DNA from: Burkholderiales bacterium
GTDB taxonomy: Bacteria > Pseudomonadota > Gammaproteobacteria > Burkholderiales > Burkholderiaceae_C
Direction: 5' to 3'
Length of the DNA stretch: 64,000 nucleotides
Assembly: GCA_021414305.1 (NCBI GenBank)
Contig: JAIOOS010000022.1
Location: 1-64,000, forward strand
Shown: in pieces, positions 1 to 7,922 of the stretch
Numbering within the stretch: position 1 is the stretch's first letter
Layout of the letters: the number at the start of each line of letters is the position of its first letter
Program-made: the position numbers and the translations under genes
Notes under the pieces: generated by a model
What the model was told of the DNA's origin: nothing
Seen by the model: only the letters and a program-made list of their open reading frames with translations
Database searches by the model: none

Positions 1-140
1 TCACGCCGGTGGCGACCTCGCAAGGCGCGATCGACTGGGCCTGCACCAGCGCGACCAACACGACGGCGACCAACCGTGGTCTCGGCAACCGTGGCGTCGG
101 CACCCTGCTCGCCAAGTACGCGCCCTCCGAGTGCCGGTAA
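1..140 (+). CDS. Type IV pilin, C-terminal fragment (cut by window edge)
   Basis: The reading frame entering from the left edge (codons in phase with position 3) runs to the TAA at 138-140 and encodes about 45 residues ending AKYAPSECR. The complete pilin just downstream ends AKYAPAECR, also with a Trp-x-Cys near its C-terminal region (DWAC here, DWGC there). The two Cys residues fit the C-terminal disulfide loop of type IVa pilins. This is therefore the tail of a tandem pilin paralog; its N-terminal prepilin signal lies outside the window. A strong intrinsic terminator follows it, so the next pilin is probably transcribed separately. Confidence 0.8.
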   Translation, partial: TPVATSQGAIDWACTSATNTTATNRGLGNRGVGTLLAKYAPSECR

Positions 141-179
141 GCGACTGACTGGGCGATCATCGTCCAGGCAGCAATATGG

Positions 180-206
180 AAAACGCCCGCGACCGCGGGC
201 GTTTTT
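180..206 (+). terminator. Rho-independent terminator after first pilin
   Basis: A perfect GC-rich stem (ACGCCCGC paired with GCGGGCGT around GACC) is flanked by an A run upstream and a run of five T downstream. It sits 40 bases after the stop of the truncated pilin and 31 bases before the next start. Confidence 0.85.
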
Positions 207-236
207 CCTAGCCACCCAGCCCCACCGCCGAACATC

Positions 237-758
237 ATGATCCGCCGCAATCAGCAGGGCTTCACCTTGATCGAACTGATGATCGTCGTGGCGATCGTCG
301 GCATCCTGGCCGCGATCGCCCTGCCGGCCTACCAGGACTACACAGTGCGGTCCAAGCTGTCCGAGGCGGTGATCGCGCTCACGGCCCCGAAGACGATCGT
401 CTCCGAGGCCTTTCATACTGACAGCCTGAGCGGCGTGACTGCCGCCGCCGGCGAGTACAACGCCCGGCCGATCGCCGAGAAACAGTCGAAGTACGTCTCC
501 GACCTGCAGATCAATGCCGCCAACGGCGAGATCACGATGACGACGACGGTGGCGGCGCAGGGCATGCCCGCGGCCGCGCTGAACAAGACCCTCGTGCTGA
601 CGCCGAACGTGCAGAACGCCGCATTGGCCCTGGGCGTCACCGGAGCGCTCGACTGGGGCTGCTCCAGCACGACCGCGTCGATCGCGCTCGGCAAGGGATT
701 GGCCGTCGTCACGCTCGGCACCTTGCCAGCCAAGTACGCGCCCGCGGAATGTCGTTGA
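237..758 (+). CDS. pilA: Type IV pilin (major pilin family)
   Basis: This 173-residue prepilin has a short leader ending in Gly (MIRRNQQG) followed by [20 protein letters not shown]. That is the classic class III signal with F+1 and E+5, cleaved and N-methylated by PilD, and it is also the N-terminal assembly helix. The C-terminal half has a Cys pair (DWGC and AECR) that should form the disulfide loop. Family members are polymerised at the inner membrane into pili for twitching, adhesion and DNA uptake. The gene is bracketed by terminators on both sides and follows another pilin with the same C-terminal motif, so this is a tandem pilin locus. Confidence 0.95.
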   Translation: MIRRNQQGFTLIELMIVVAIVGILAAIALPAYQDYTVRSKLSEAVIALTAPKTIVSEAFHTDSLSGVTAAAGEYNARPIAEKQSKYVSDLQINAANGEITMTTTVAAQGMPAAALNKTLVLTPNVQNAALALGVTGALDWGCSSTTASIALGKGLAVVTLGTLPAKYAPAECR

Positions 759-780
759 CGGCCCCGGTGGCCGGGCGGTG

Positions 781-803
781 AAAAGGCGCTTCGGCGCCGT
801 TTT
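781..803 (+). terminator. Intrinsic terminator after pilA
   Basis: A short hairpin (GGCGC, loop TTCG, GCGCC) is framed by AAAA on the left and TTTT on the right, 22 bases after the pilin stop. A single unpaired G interrupts the A/T extension of the stem. Confidence 0.6.
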
Positions 804-854
804 CGTTTCTGCCGCGCCCCGGTCTTCGCTCCTCCCCTCTTACACTGCGCCCCG

Positions 855-1619
855 ATGCTGAAACGCCTTGACCTGCGCCCGCGCGCCTACGCCGCGGGCA
901 TTCACCTGTTGATCTCCGTCGCAGTGGCCGGCCTCGCGGCCGTCCTGGTGTTCGCTGTCTGGTATCCCGGAGCATTCCGCTTCATGGCCGGAGGCCGCGA
1001 CCTCTTCCTGCTGGTCACCGCGGTCGACGTCGTGATCGGCCCGGTCCTGACCTTCGCCGTCTTCAACCGCGCCAAGGGCAAGCGGCACCTCGGCCGCGAC
1101 CTCGCGGTGATCGGCCTGCTGCAGATCGCCGCGCTGGTCTACGGTCTGCACACCGTCTACGTCGCCCGACCGGTGGCGATGGTGTTCGAGGTCGAGCGAT
1201 TCCGGATGGTCACCGCCAACGACGTTCATGTCGATGAATTGCCCAAGGCCCTGCCCGAGTTTCGCGAGCTGTCGCTCACGGGCCCCAGGGTGATCGGCGC
1301 TCGTCGTCCGGAAGTGGGCGCCGAGCGCAACGATGCGATGTTCATGGGCGTCAATGGCGTCGACGTGGGCCAGCGGCCGATCTTCTGGCAGCCCTACGAG
1401 AAGACCCAGGCGCGCGCGCTCGAGCGGTCCAGGCCGATTCCGCTCCTCCTCCTGCAGTACCCGCAGCACGCGGAAGACACCCGCCAGCGCCTCGCCGACA
1501 TGAAGGCCGACGAAGCCAGCGCCCGCTTCCTGCCAGTGATGGCGCGCAGCCCCTGGGTCGCGGTGCTCGACAAGACCGGCGCGCTCCTCGGCTACCTGCC
1601 GCTAGACGGCTTCTTCTGA
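855..1619 (+). CDS. tfpZ: TfpX/TfpZ-family type IV pilin accessory protein
   Basis: The 254-residue protein has two to three N-terminal hydrophobic segments (about residues 15-40, 48-68 and 80-100), then a soluble C-terminal half with a GVNGVDVGQRPIFWQPYE-like motif. Length, topology and a position directly downstream of pilin match the TfpX/TfpZ accessory proteins found with pilins in beta- and gammaproteobacteria. Those proteins are thought to help export or assembly of their cognate pilin. The next gene starts one base after its stop, so the two are cotranscribed. Confidence 0.85.
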   Translation: MLKRLDLRPRAYAAGIHLLISVAVAGLAAVLVFAVWYPGAFRFMAGGRDLFLLVTAVDVVIGPVLTFAVFNRAKGKRHLGRDLAVIGLLQIAALVYGLHTVYVARPVAMVFEVERFRMVTANDVHVDELPKALPEFRELSLTGPRVIGARRPEVGAERNDAMFMGVNGVDVGQRPIFWQPYEKTQARALERSRPIPLLLLQYPQHAEDTRQRLADMKADEASARFLPVMARSPWVAVLDKTGALLGYLPLDGFF

Positions 1620-1620
1620 G

Positions 1621-3507
1621 ATGGAGCAGGCGCTCGCCCGACCCGCCTCATCGTCCGGCTACCCGGCGACCGCGCTCTCCCTCCTGGCCTGCCTCGCGAT
1701 CGCGTTTCCGACGCTGATCGCCTTCAACCTCTCGCCGTCGGCGACCTTCTTCAACCAGTCGGCGGCGTTCATCGGCTGGGGCGGTTTCCTGCTGGTGCTG
1801 GGCGCAGGCCTGGCGCAGCAGGCGCGGCCGCGCTCGCGCGGATCGCTGGCCCTGCTCGCCTCGATCCTGATCCTGGTGGTCGCGGCCCTCGGCGCATCGC
1901 TCCTCGCTGCCGCGCCGTGGTCGCTCTCGCTCTCCTCGGCCGGCACGCTGCTCAGCGCCTTCCTCGTCGTCGCGATCGGCGCCTGCGTCGCCCGCGCCGG
2001 ACTCGGCCTGCCCGCCTTTCGCGCGTTCTGCATCGGCCTGGTCGTCGCCGGCATCGCCAGCAGCGCCATCGGCCTGGTGCAGGTGATGGCGCCGCACCTG
2101 CCGGACGGCGACTGGATCGCCCAGGCCTCGATTCCCGGCCGGGCCACCGGCAACCTGCGCCAGCCCAACCACCTGAGCAGCCTGCTCCTCTGGTCGGTGG
2201 TGGCCGTGGTCTGGCTCGGCGAGGCCCGCGTCATCTATCGCGAGATCGCCTGGATGCTCGCCCTCCTGTTCATCGAGGTGATCGTCCTCAGCGCCTCGCG
2301 CACCGGCCTGCTCGGCATGGCCGCGCTGATGGGCTGGGGCCTGTTCGACCGGCGCCTCTCGCGCGCGACCCGGATCCTGCTGCTCGCCTCGCCGCTGGCC
2401 TACCTGCTGCTGTGGGGCCTGACATCGCTCTGGTCGCACCAGTCGGGCATGGCCTTCGGCGGCGAGCAGCGCCTGAGCGGCAGCGGCCTCTACGTTTCCT
2501 ACTCGCGCTACAAGATCTGGTGGAACTCGCTCGCCCTGATCGCCCAGCACCCGTGGTTCGGCGTGGGCTTCGGCGAGTTCAACTTCGCCTGGACGCTGAC
2601 GCCCTTTCCCGATCGCCCGGTCGCCTTCTTCGACCATGCGCACAACCTGATGCTGCAGTTCGCCGTCGAGCTCGGCATTCCGCTGGCCCTGCTGCTCGTC
2701 GGACTGATGGGCTACGCCCTCTGGCAGGCGATGCGCTGCGCCGTCGACGACGGGCGCGAGTCCGGGGCACGGTTCAGCACGCTCTCCGGCAAGACGGAGG
2801 GTCCGCCCGAGCCGGCGGCGGGCCCGGCGCCGGCCATGCCGATGCAGCGCGCCGCCTTCGTCATGGTGGTGATGGTGGCCACGCACAGCCTGCTGGAGTA
2901 CCCGCTCTGGTATTCGTACTTCCTGCTGCCCGCGGCGTTCGCCTTCGGCCTCTGCCTCGAGCGGCCCGACCCGCGCGACCGGGCGCTCGCCGCCGCCGAT
3001 CTCGGCAACGTCACCCGGCCCTGGGTGCTCGCGTCGATGGCGCTGATCCTCGGCGCCACGCTCGCGCTCTGGGACTACATGCGGGTGGTCATCATCTTCG
3101 CGCCGCCGGCCACCGCCGCGCCGCTCGACAAGCGCATCGCCGACGGCCGGCGCAGCATCCTGTTCGCGCACCATGCCGATTACGCCGCCGCCACCGTCAT
3201 CGAGCATCCGAGCCAGGTGATGAAGGCGTTCGAGCGGGCGCCGCACTTCCTGCTCGACGCGCGCCTGATGCTGGCCTGGGCGAAGGCGCTCGACGAAGCC
3301 GGCGAGACCGACAAGGCGCGCTACGTCGCGGCGCGGCTCAAGGAATTCCACAACGACCAGGCCGACGAATTCTTCGCCGCCTGCGATCCGGCGAACATCG
3401 CCGCGGCGAGGGCCGCCGCGCCAGCGTCGTCGGCTTCGGCGCCTGCGCCGCTGCCGTTCCAGTGCAGCGCGCCGACGAAGCCGCTCAGCTACCGCGACTT
3501 CAAGTAG
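1621..3507 (+). CDS. PglL/Wzy-type O-oligosaccharyltransferase or O-antigen ligase family protein
   Basis: This 628-residue multispanning inner-membrane protein has 10-12 hydrophobic segments. It carries the Wzy_C-type signature: a [10 protein letters not shown] segment near residue 226, then [11 protein letters not shown] and the conserved loop FDHAHNL with the His typical of this family. A long C-terminal region (about 480-620) resembles the extra Wzy_C_2-like domain of betaproteobacterial PglL/PilO enzymes. Family members transfer lipid-linked glycans to Ser/Thr of pilin or to lipid A. Location directly after pilA-tfpZ favours pilin O-glycosylation, but O-antigen ligase activity cannot be excluded from sequence alone. 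The stop overlaps the end of convergent moaC by eight bases. Confidence 0.8.
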   Translation: MEQALARPASSSGYPATALSLLACLAIAFPTLIAFNLSPSATFFNQSAAFIGWGGFLLVLGAGLAQQARPRSRGSLALLASILILVVAALGASLLAAAPWSLSLSSAGTLLSAFLVVAIGACVARAGLGLPAFRAFCIGLVVAGIASSAIGLVQVMAPHLPDGDWIAQASIPGRATGNLRQPNHLSSLLLWSVVAVVWLGEARVIYREIAWMLALLFIEVIVLSASRTGLLGMAALMGWGLFDRRLSRATRILLLASPLAYLLLWGLTSLWSHQSGMAFGGEQRLSGSGLYVSYSRYKIWWNSLALIAQHPWFGVGFGEFNFAWTLTPFPDRPVAFFDHAHNLMLQFAVELGIPLALLLVGLMGYALWQAMRCAVDDGRESGARFSTLSGKTEGPPEPAAGPAPAMPMQRAAFVMVVMVATHSLLEYPLWYSYFLLPAAFAFGLCLERPDPRDRALAAADLGNVTRPWVLASMALILGATLALWDYMRVVIIFAPPATAAPLDKRIADGRRSILFAHHADYAAATVIEHPSQVMKAFERAPHFLLDARLMLAWAKALDEAGETDKARYVAARLKEFHNDQADEFFAACDPANIAAARAAAPASSASAPAPLPFQCSAPTKPLSYRDFK

Positions 3508-4003
3508 CCGGCGCCTCGTCGTCCTTTCCTTCCGCGTGCCAGTCGCCCGACTTGCCGCCGCGCTTCTCGAGCACGCGCACGTCACCGATGACCATGCCGC
3601 GGTCGACCGCCTTGCACATGTCGTAGACGGTCAGGAGGCCCACCTGCACGGCCGTCAGGGCTTCCATCTCGACGCCGGTGCGGCCCAGCGTTTCGACCTG
3701 GGCGGTGCAGCGCAGCGCGTTGGCCTCGCGCACGAGCTCGAACTCGACGGCGATGCGGGTGATCGCGATCGGGTGGCAGAGCGGCACCAGCTCGGCGGTG
3801 CGCTTTGCCCCCTGGATCGCGGCGATGCGGGCGACGCCGATGACGTCGCCCTTCTTCGCGCTGCCCGACTCGATCAGCATCAGCGTCTCCGGCCGCATCC
3901 GGATCACGCCGCTCGCCCGCGCCACCCGGTGCGTCTCGCCCTTGGCCGAGACGTCGACCATGTGCGCCTGGCCGTCGGCGTCGAAGTGGGTGAGCTCGCT
4001 CAT
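3500..4003 (-). CDS. moaC: Cyclic pyranopterin monophosphate synthase MoaC
   Basis: The protein has 167 residues, the usual MoaC length. It converts the MoaA product 3',8-cyclo-GTP into cyclic pyranopterin monophosphate in molybdenum cofactor synthesis. The family signatures KKGDV (50-54), LCHP (75-78), GVEMEA (110-115) and DMCKAVD (128-134) are intact, including the active-site Lys-131. The chosen ATG at 4003 gives the standard N-terminus MSELTHFD; the frame remains open far upstream but only as antisense shadow. No other moa gene is in the window. It is convergent with the upstream ligase gene and divergent from the metalloprotease gene. Confidence 0.96.
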   Translation of the reverse strand: MSELTHFDADGQAHMVDVSAKGETHRVARASGVIRMRPETLMLIESGSAKKGDVIGVARIAAIQGAKRTAELVPLCHPIAITRIAVEFELVREANALRCTAQVETLGRTGVEMEALTAVQVGLLTVYDMCKAVDRGMVIGDVRVLEKRGGKSGDWHAEGKDDEAPAT

Positions 4004-4048
4004 CGGTGAGGGGTGGGGAACGAAACGAAGCGGAAACGATTCCGATGC

Positions 4049-5704
4049 ATGATAGCGACGCGCTCCCCCCGAGCGCCCGTTTCGCCCCTTCGCCCGCCTG
4101 TGTCGTCGCTCCCTTCCCCGCGCGCTGTCCTGCGCGACGCGCTTCGCCGCCTCGCTGCCGGAAGCTGCGCGTTCGTGCTCCTGCTCGGCGCGCTGCTGCA
4201 GCCGGCGCTGGCGCAGAACAACCTGCCCGCGCTCGGCGATTCCGACTCGGCCGACTTCAGCGTCGGCGCTGAACGAAAGATCGGCGACGAGATCATGCGC
4301 GAGATCCACGGCGATCCCGACTACATGGACGACCCGCTGCTGCTCGAGTACCTGCAGTCGGTCTGGGGGCCGCTCGTGGTGGCCGCGCGCCGCATGGGCA
4401 ACATCACCGCCGACATCGACCAGCGCTTTGCCTGGCAGCCTTTCCTCGTGCACGACGCGAGCGTCAACGCGTTCGCCCTGCCGGGCGGCTTCGTCGGCGT
4501 GCATCTCGGCCTGATCGCGATCACCGCCACGCCCGACGAGCTCGCTTCGGTGCTCGGCCACGAGATGTCGCACGTCTCGCAGCGGCACATCGCGCGCAGC
4601 ATCTCGGGCTCCTCGAAGCGCTCGCTGGTCAGCCTGGCGGCGCTGATCATCGGCCTGCTCGCCGCTTCGCGCAGCAACAACCCCGACGCGATCAACGCCG
4701 TCGTCGTCGGCACGCAGGCCGCCTCGATCCAGAGCCAGCTCAACTTCTCGCGCGACATGGAGCGCGAGGCCGACCGGACCGGCTTCCAGGTCATGGTCGC
4801 GGCCGGCTTCGCGCCCGGCGGCATGGCGGCGATGTTCGAGAAGATGGACGTCTCGTCGCGGCTCAACGACTTCGGCGGCTTTCCCTACCTGCGCAGCCAC
4901 CCGCTGACGGTCGAGCGCATCGGCGAGGCGCGTTCGCGCGCCGAGGCGCTGGGCCGCGGCGCGAGCCCGCGGGTCAGCGTGCTCGAGCACGTCGCCGCGC
5001 AGGCGCGCGCGCGGGTGCTGATGGACACGCGCGTCGACGCGCTGCGCCGCTGGCAGGGCCGCGACGCCGACATGGACACCGGCTCGGCCGCCGACCGGCT
5101 GCTCAACGCCGCCGAGAGCGCACAGGCGTCGGCGTTGCTGCGCGACTGGTCGCGCGCCGACGCGGCGTTCGCCAAGGCGCTGGCGGTCACGCGCGGCAGC
5201 CCGAACTCGAGCGCGCGGGCCGAGCGGGCAGTGGTGCTGATGCAGGCGCAGTCGCTGCTCGACCGCGGCGCGCCGGCCAAGGCGGCCGAAGCGATCCGGC
5301 CGTATGCCGGCGGGGGCTCGCGGCCGGTGATTCTCCTGTCGGCGCAGGTCGCATTGGCCGAGAACCCGGGGGTGTCCCCGGACAACGCCGAGCTCAAGGC
5401 CCGCGCCGGCGAGCTTCAGACCTGGGCCGCCCTGCACGCCGACGATTCGCTCGTCTGGGGCGCGCTCGGCCAGACCTGGGCCCGGCTCGGCCTGCCGCTG
5501 CGCTCGCTGCGTGCCGAGGCGGAGTCGCGCTACGCGCTGGGCGACCTGACCGGCGCCGTCGACCGGCTGCGCGCGGCGCAGCGCTTCGCCCGCAGCGGCG
5601 GGCCGATCGACTTCATCGACGCTTCGGTCGTCGACTCGCGGCTGCGCGACATCGACGCGCAGCGCCGGCAGATCGAGATCGATCGCCGCACCGCGGGCCG
5701 CTGA
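4049..5704 (+). CDS. Periplasmic M48 zinc metalloprotease with TPR-like region (BepA/YfgC-like)
   Basis: The protease domain carries H171-E-M-S-H175, preceded by the [13 protein letters not shown] segment typical of M48 enzymes. The third ligand Glu lies in [13 protein letters not shown]. An export signal ([18 protein letters not shown]) indicates a periplasmic location. The C-terminal 250 residues are helical and TPR-like, as in BepA, which assists outer-membrane protein (LptD) assembly and degrades stalled substrates. The ATG at 4049 was chosen, but ATG/GTG codons at 4013 and 4100 are also in frame; the last would give a shorter leader before the signal peptide. It is transcribed away from moaC. 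Confidence 0.88.
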   Translation: MIATRSPRAPVSPLRPPVSSLPSPRAVLRDALRRLAAGSCAFVLLLGALLQPALAQNNLPALGDSDSADFSVGAERKIGDEIMREIHGDPDYMDDPLLLEYLQSVWGPLVVAARRMGNITADIDQRFAWQPFLVHDASVNAFALPGGFVGVHLGLIAITATPDELASVLGHEMSHVSQRHIARSISGSSKRSLVSLAALIIGLLAASRSNNPDAINAVVVGTQAASIQSQLNFSRDMEREADRTGFQVMVAAGFAPGGMAAMFEKMDVSSRLNDFGGFPYLRSHPLTVERIGEARSRAEALGRGASPRVSVLEHVAAQARARVLMDTRVDALRRWQGRDADMDTGSAADRLLNAAESAQASALLRDWSRADAAFAKALAVTRGSPNSSARAERAVVLMQAQSLLDRGAPAKAAEAIRPYAGGGSRPVILLSAQVALAENPGVSPDNAELKARAGELQTWAALHADDSLVWGALGQTWARLGLPLRSLRAEAESRYALGDLTGAVDRLRAAQRFARSGGPIDFIDASVVDSRLRDIDAQRRQIEIDRRTAGR

Positions 5705-5719
5705 ACTCGCACGGTGCGC

Positions 5720-6529
5720 TCACGCGCCCGGCAGAAGATGCCTGGCCCAGGCCGGAACGGCGCGATAGGCGAGGTGAAGGTTCGCCGACGCGCTCGCCAG
5801 ATTGAACCCGCGCTGATTCAGGCACATGCGCAGGCTCTGCGCCGAGAACAGGCTGATGTGCCCGTTTCGCGGCGCCGCATACCACCAGCTCAGCGCCCGG
5901 CCGCGGGCAATCTCGCCGTCCGAGAGCAGGGTGGAGAACAGGATCAGGCCGTCGGCCTTGACCAGCGAGTGCAGGTCGGCGAACAGGACGTTGATGTCGG
6001 GAACATGCTCGAACACCTCGAAGGCAGTGACGAGGTCGAAACTGCCAAGGTCCTGGACCCGGGCGTCGCGATCGACGAACGGATCGTAGGTGCGCGAGCT
6101 CCAGCCCTTGGCCCGCAGCGCGGCGCTGAGCACGCCCGAGCCGCCGCCGTAGTCGATGTGCGCAGGCTTCGAGCTGCCGAACAGTTGCTCCAGCAGGTTG
6201 GCGTTCGCCTCCGGGCGCGCCTGCTTGTAGTCGGGATCGACCTTCTCGTAGTCGGCGTTGTAGATCCGCCGCTCGAAATCCTGGAAGGTCCAGGCAGCGA
6301 ACTCCGGAGCGAAACAGAAGCCGCAGGCATCGCACAGGCAGTATTCGATCGCCTCGCCGCTGTGCGGCAGCTTCAGGCCGCGCGCTTCCTCGCAGTTCTT
6401 GTTGAAGTCGACCGAAGCCAGCGGCTTGCAGACGCTGCGGCACACCGGACAAAGCGTGTCGGCGGGGGCTTCGGGTTGCTCGCCGAAAGGGTGGCGAATC
6501 GCACGGAGCAGGTTGGCAAGAGGCGGCAT
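5720..6529 (-). CDS. Class I SAM-dependent methyltransferase with N-terminal zinc-ribbon-like segment
   Basis: This 269-residue cytosolic protein starts with Cys pairs (CPVC near residue 27, then CLCDACGFC near residue 65) resembling a small zinc-binding module. A Methyltransf_23-like fold follows: motif I HIDYGGGSGVLSAAL, then FDLVTAFEVFEHV and a late GLILFSTLL strand. Proteins of this architecture often modify sugars or lipids in polysaccharide loci, but the substrate here is unknown. It is divergent from the FkbM gene with 50 bases between the starts and lies in a group of glycan-related genes. Confidence 0.8.
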   Translation of the reverse strand: MPPLANLLRAIRHPFGEQPEAPADTLCPVCRSVCKPLASVDFNKNCEEARGLKLPHSGEAIEYCLCDACGFCFAPEFAAWTFQDFERRIYNADYEKVDPDYKQARPEANANLLEQLFGSSKPAHIDYGGGSGVLSAALRAKGWSSRTYDPFVDRDARVQDLGSFDLVTAFEVFEHVPDINVLFADLHSLVKADGLILFSTLLSDGEIARGRALSWWYAAPRNGHISLFSAQSLRMCLNQRGFNLASASANLHLAYRAVPAWARHLLPGA

Positions 6530-6579
6530 CGTGCGCGTTTGCTCCGGGGGTGTCCTGTACTATAAGTCGCAGCACAAGA

Positions 6580-7566
6580 ATGGAAACCGCCTCGCTGGTC
6601 GCCGTCCCGATTGCCGTGGCGATCTCGGTGATCGTCACGCTGCTCGTGGTCCGGATGAGCGCGGCGCGAAAGGGCCTGCCGGTCGCGGCTCCGGCGCCCT
6701 CGCCGGCGCCTGCGCCCATGCCTGTCGCCGCCCCGCCCACCCGCATCGACGTCGCGCCGCCCTACAAGCTGGTCCGCTCGCGCCACGGCTGGATGCTGGT
6801 CAATCCGAACGATCTCTATCTCGGCCAGGCGATCCTCGAGTACGGCGAGTGCTGCGAAATCGAGGTCGCGTTCCTGCTGCAGATCCTCTCTCTTCGGCCC
6901 GGGCTGGTGATGGAGGTCGGTACCAACATCGGAACCCATACGGTGCCGCTCGCCAGGGCGCTGGCCCAACAGAACCGGCGCCTGGTGGCGTTCGAGCCGC
7001 AGCCCGTCATCTTCCAGAACATGTGCGCCAACCTCGCGCTCAACGCCCTGGGCAACGTCACCGCCTGGCCGAGCGCGTGCGGCGATCGGGCGTCGACGCT
7101 CTACTTCGCAGCCCCCGACTACTCGGCCGGCGGCAACTTCGGCGGCGTCTCCATGAGCACCGAGCCGATTCCCGGCGGCGTGGCCATTCCCTGCATCGAG
7201 CTCGACGAGGTGTTCGGCGGCGAGACCGTCGGCCTGATGAAGATCGACGTCGAGGGCTTCGAGCTGCTGGTCCTGCAGGGGGCGGAAGTCATCATCGATC
7301 GTTGCCGCCCGGTGATCTATGTCGAGAACGACCGGGTGGACAAGTCGAAGGCGTTGATCGAATGGCTGTGGTCCAAGCAGTACCGACTGTGGTGGCACAT
7401 GCCGCCGCTGTTCAATCCCGGCAACTTCTTCTCGAATTCGAACGACAAGTACCCGCGGGTCGTGTCGATCAACATGCTCTGCCTGCCGCGCGAGGCGGAG
7501 GTTCCGGTCAAAGGTCTCGAGGAGATCGTCGTCAACCGGCATCCGCTGGAGGGCGCGCCGGCATGA
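6580..7566 (+). CDS. FkbM-family methyltransferase with N-terminal membrane anchor
   Basis: The 328-residue protein has an N-terminal hydrophobic helix (about residues 4-25) and a Pro/Ala linker. The FkbM methyltransferase domain follows, with LVMEVGTNIGTHTVPLARAL-type motif I, FEPQP, and VGLMKIDVEGFELLVLQGAE near its end. Enzymes of this family O-methylate sugars or polyketides. A membrane anchor is not usual for FkbM proteins and suggests action at the inner membrane, possibly on a lipid-linked glycan. ATG 6580 was preferred to an in-frame GTG at 6550. A weak promoter-like pair (TTTGCT at 6538, TATAAG at 6561) lies just upstream and would leave a very short leader. Confidence 0.85.
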   Translation: METASLVAVPIAVAISVIVTLLVVRMSAARKGLPVAAPAPSPAPAPMPVAAPPTRIDVAPPYKLVRSRHGWMLVNPNDLYLGQAILEYGECCEIEVAFLLQILSLRPGLVMEVGTNIGTHTVPLARALAQQNRRLVAFEPQPVIFQNMCANLALNALGNVTAWPSACGDRASTLYFAAPDYSAGGNFGGVSMSTEPIPGGVAIPCIELDEVFGGETVGLMKIDVEGFELLVLQGAEVIIDRCRPVIYVENDRVDKSKALIEWLWSKQYRLWWHMPPLFNPGNFFSNSNDKYPRVVSINMLCLPREAEVPVKGLEEIVVNRHPLEGAPA

Positions 7567-7591
7567 TTGCGGTTCCCACAGGAGTTCATGA

Positions 7592-7915
7592 ATGCTGTTG
7601 AGCTGGTTCGATGCGCGCGAGGCGGGCAAGTTCGGTACGACCCTGGCGGAGATGCTGATCGAGAGAACCCCGGTCGAGGGCAAGCTGGGCAAGCGCATGG
7701 TCGCCAAGAAGCACGAGGCGATGCTGCACCAGCTCGAGCAGCACGTCGTGCGCTTCAAGGCCGAGCACAAGCTCAATGCCTACAAGACGGCGCAACTCGG
7801 CAACCGCTTCAAGTGGACCCTGCGCGACAAGGGCTACGACGCCGAATACGTCGATCAGCTCACGCACTGGCTGATGCTCAAGCTCGGAACGGCAGCGGCG
7901 GCGAAGAAGTCCTGA
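7592..7915 (+). CDS. Hypothetical protein, 107 residues
   Basis: I do not recognise this protein. It is small, predicted soluble, basic and mostly helical, rich in Lys, His and Gln between residues 33 and 65 (KLGKRMVAKKHEAMLHQLEQ), with no signal peptide, no membrane segment and no Cys. An AGGAG-like Shine-Dalgarno sits 8-9 bases before ATG 7592. It begins 25 bases after the FkbM gene and ends 7 bases before the TPR protein, so it is part of the same operon and may act with them. Confidence 0.75.
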   Translation: MLLSWFDAREAGKFGTTLAEMLIERTPVEGKLGKRMVAKKHEAMLHQLEQHVVRFKAEHKLNAYKTAQLGNRFKWTLRDKGYDAEYVDQLTHWLMLKLGTAAAAKKS

Positions 7916-7922
7916 GCCGCCG

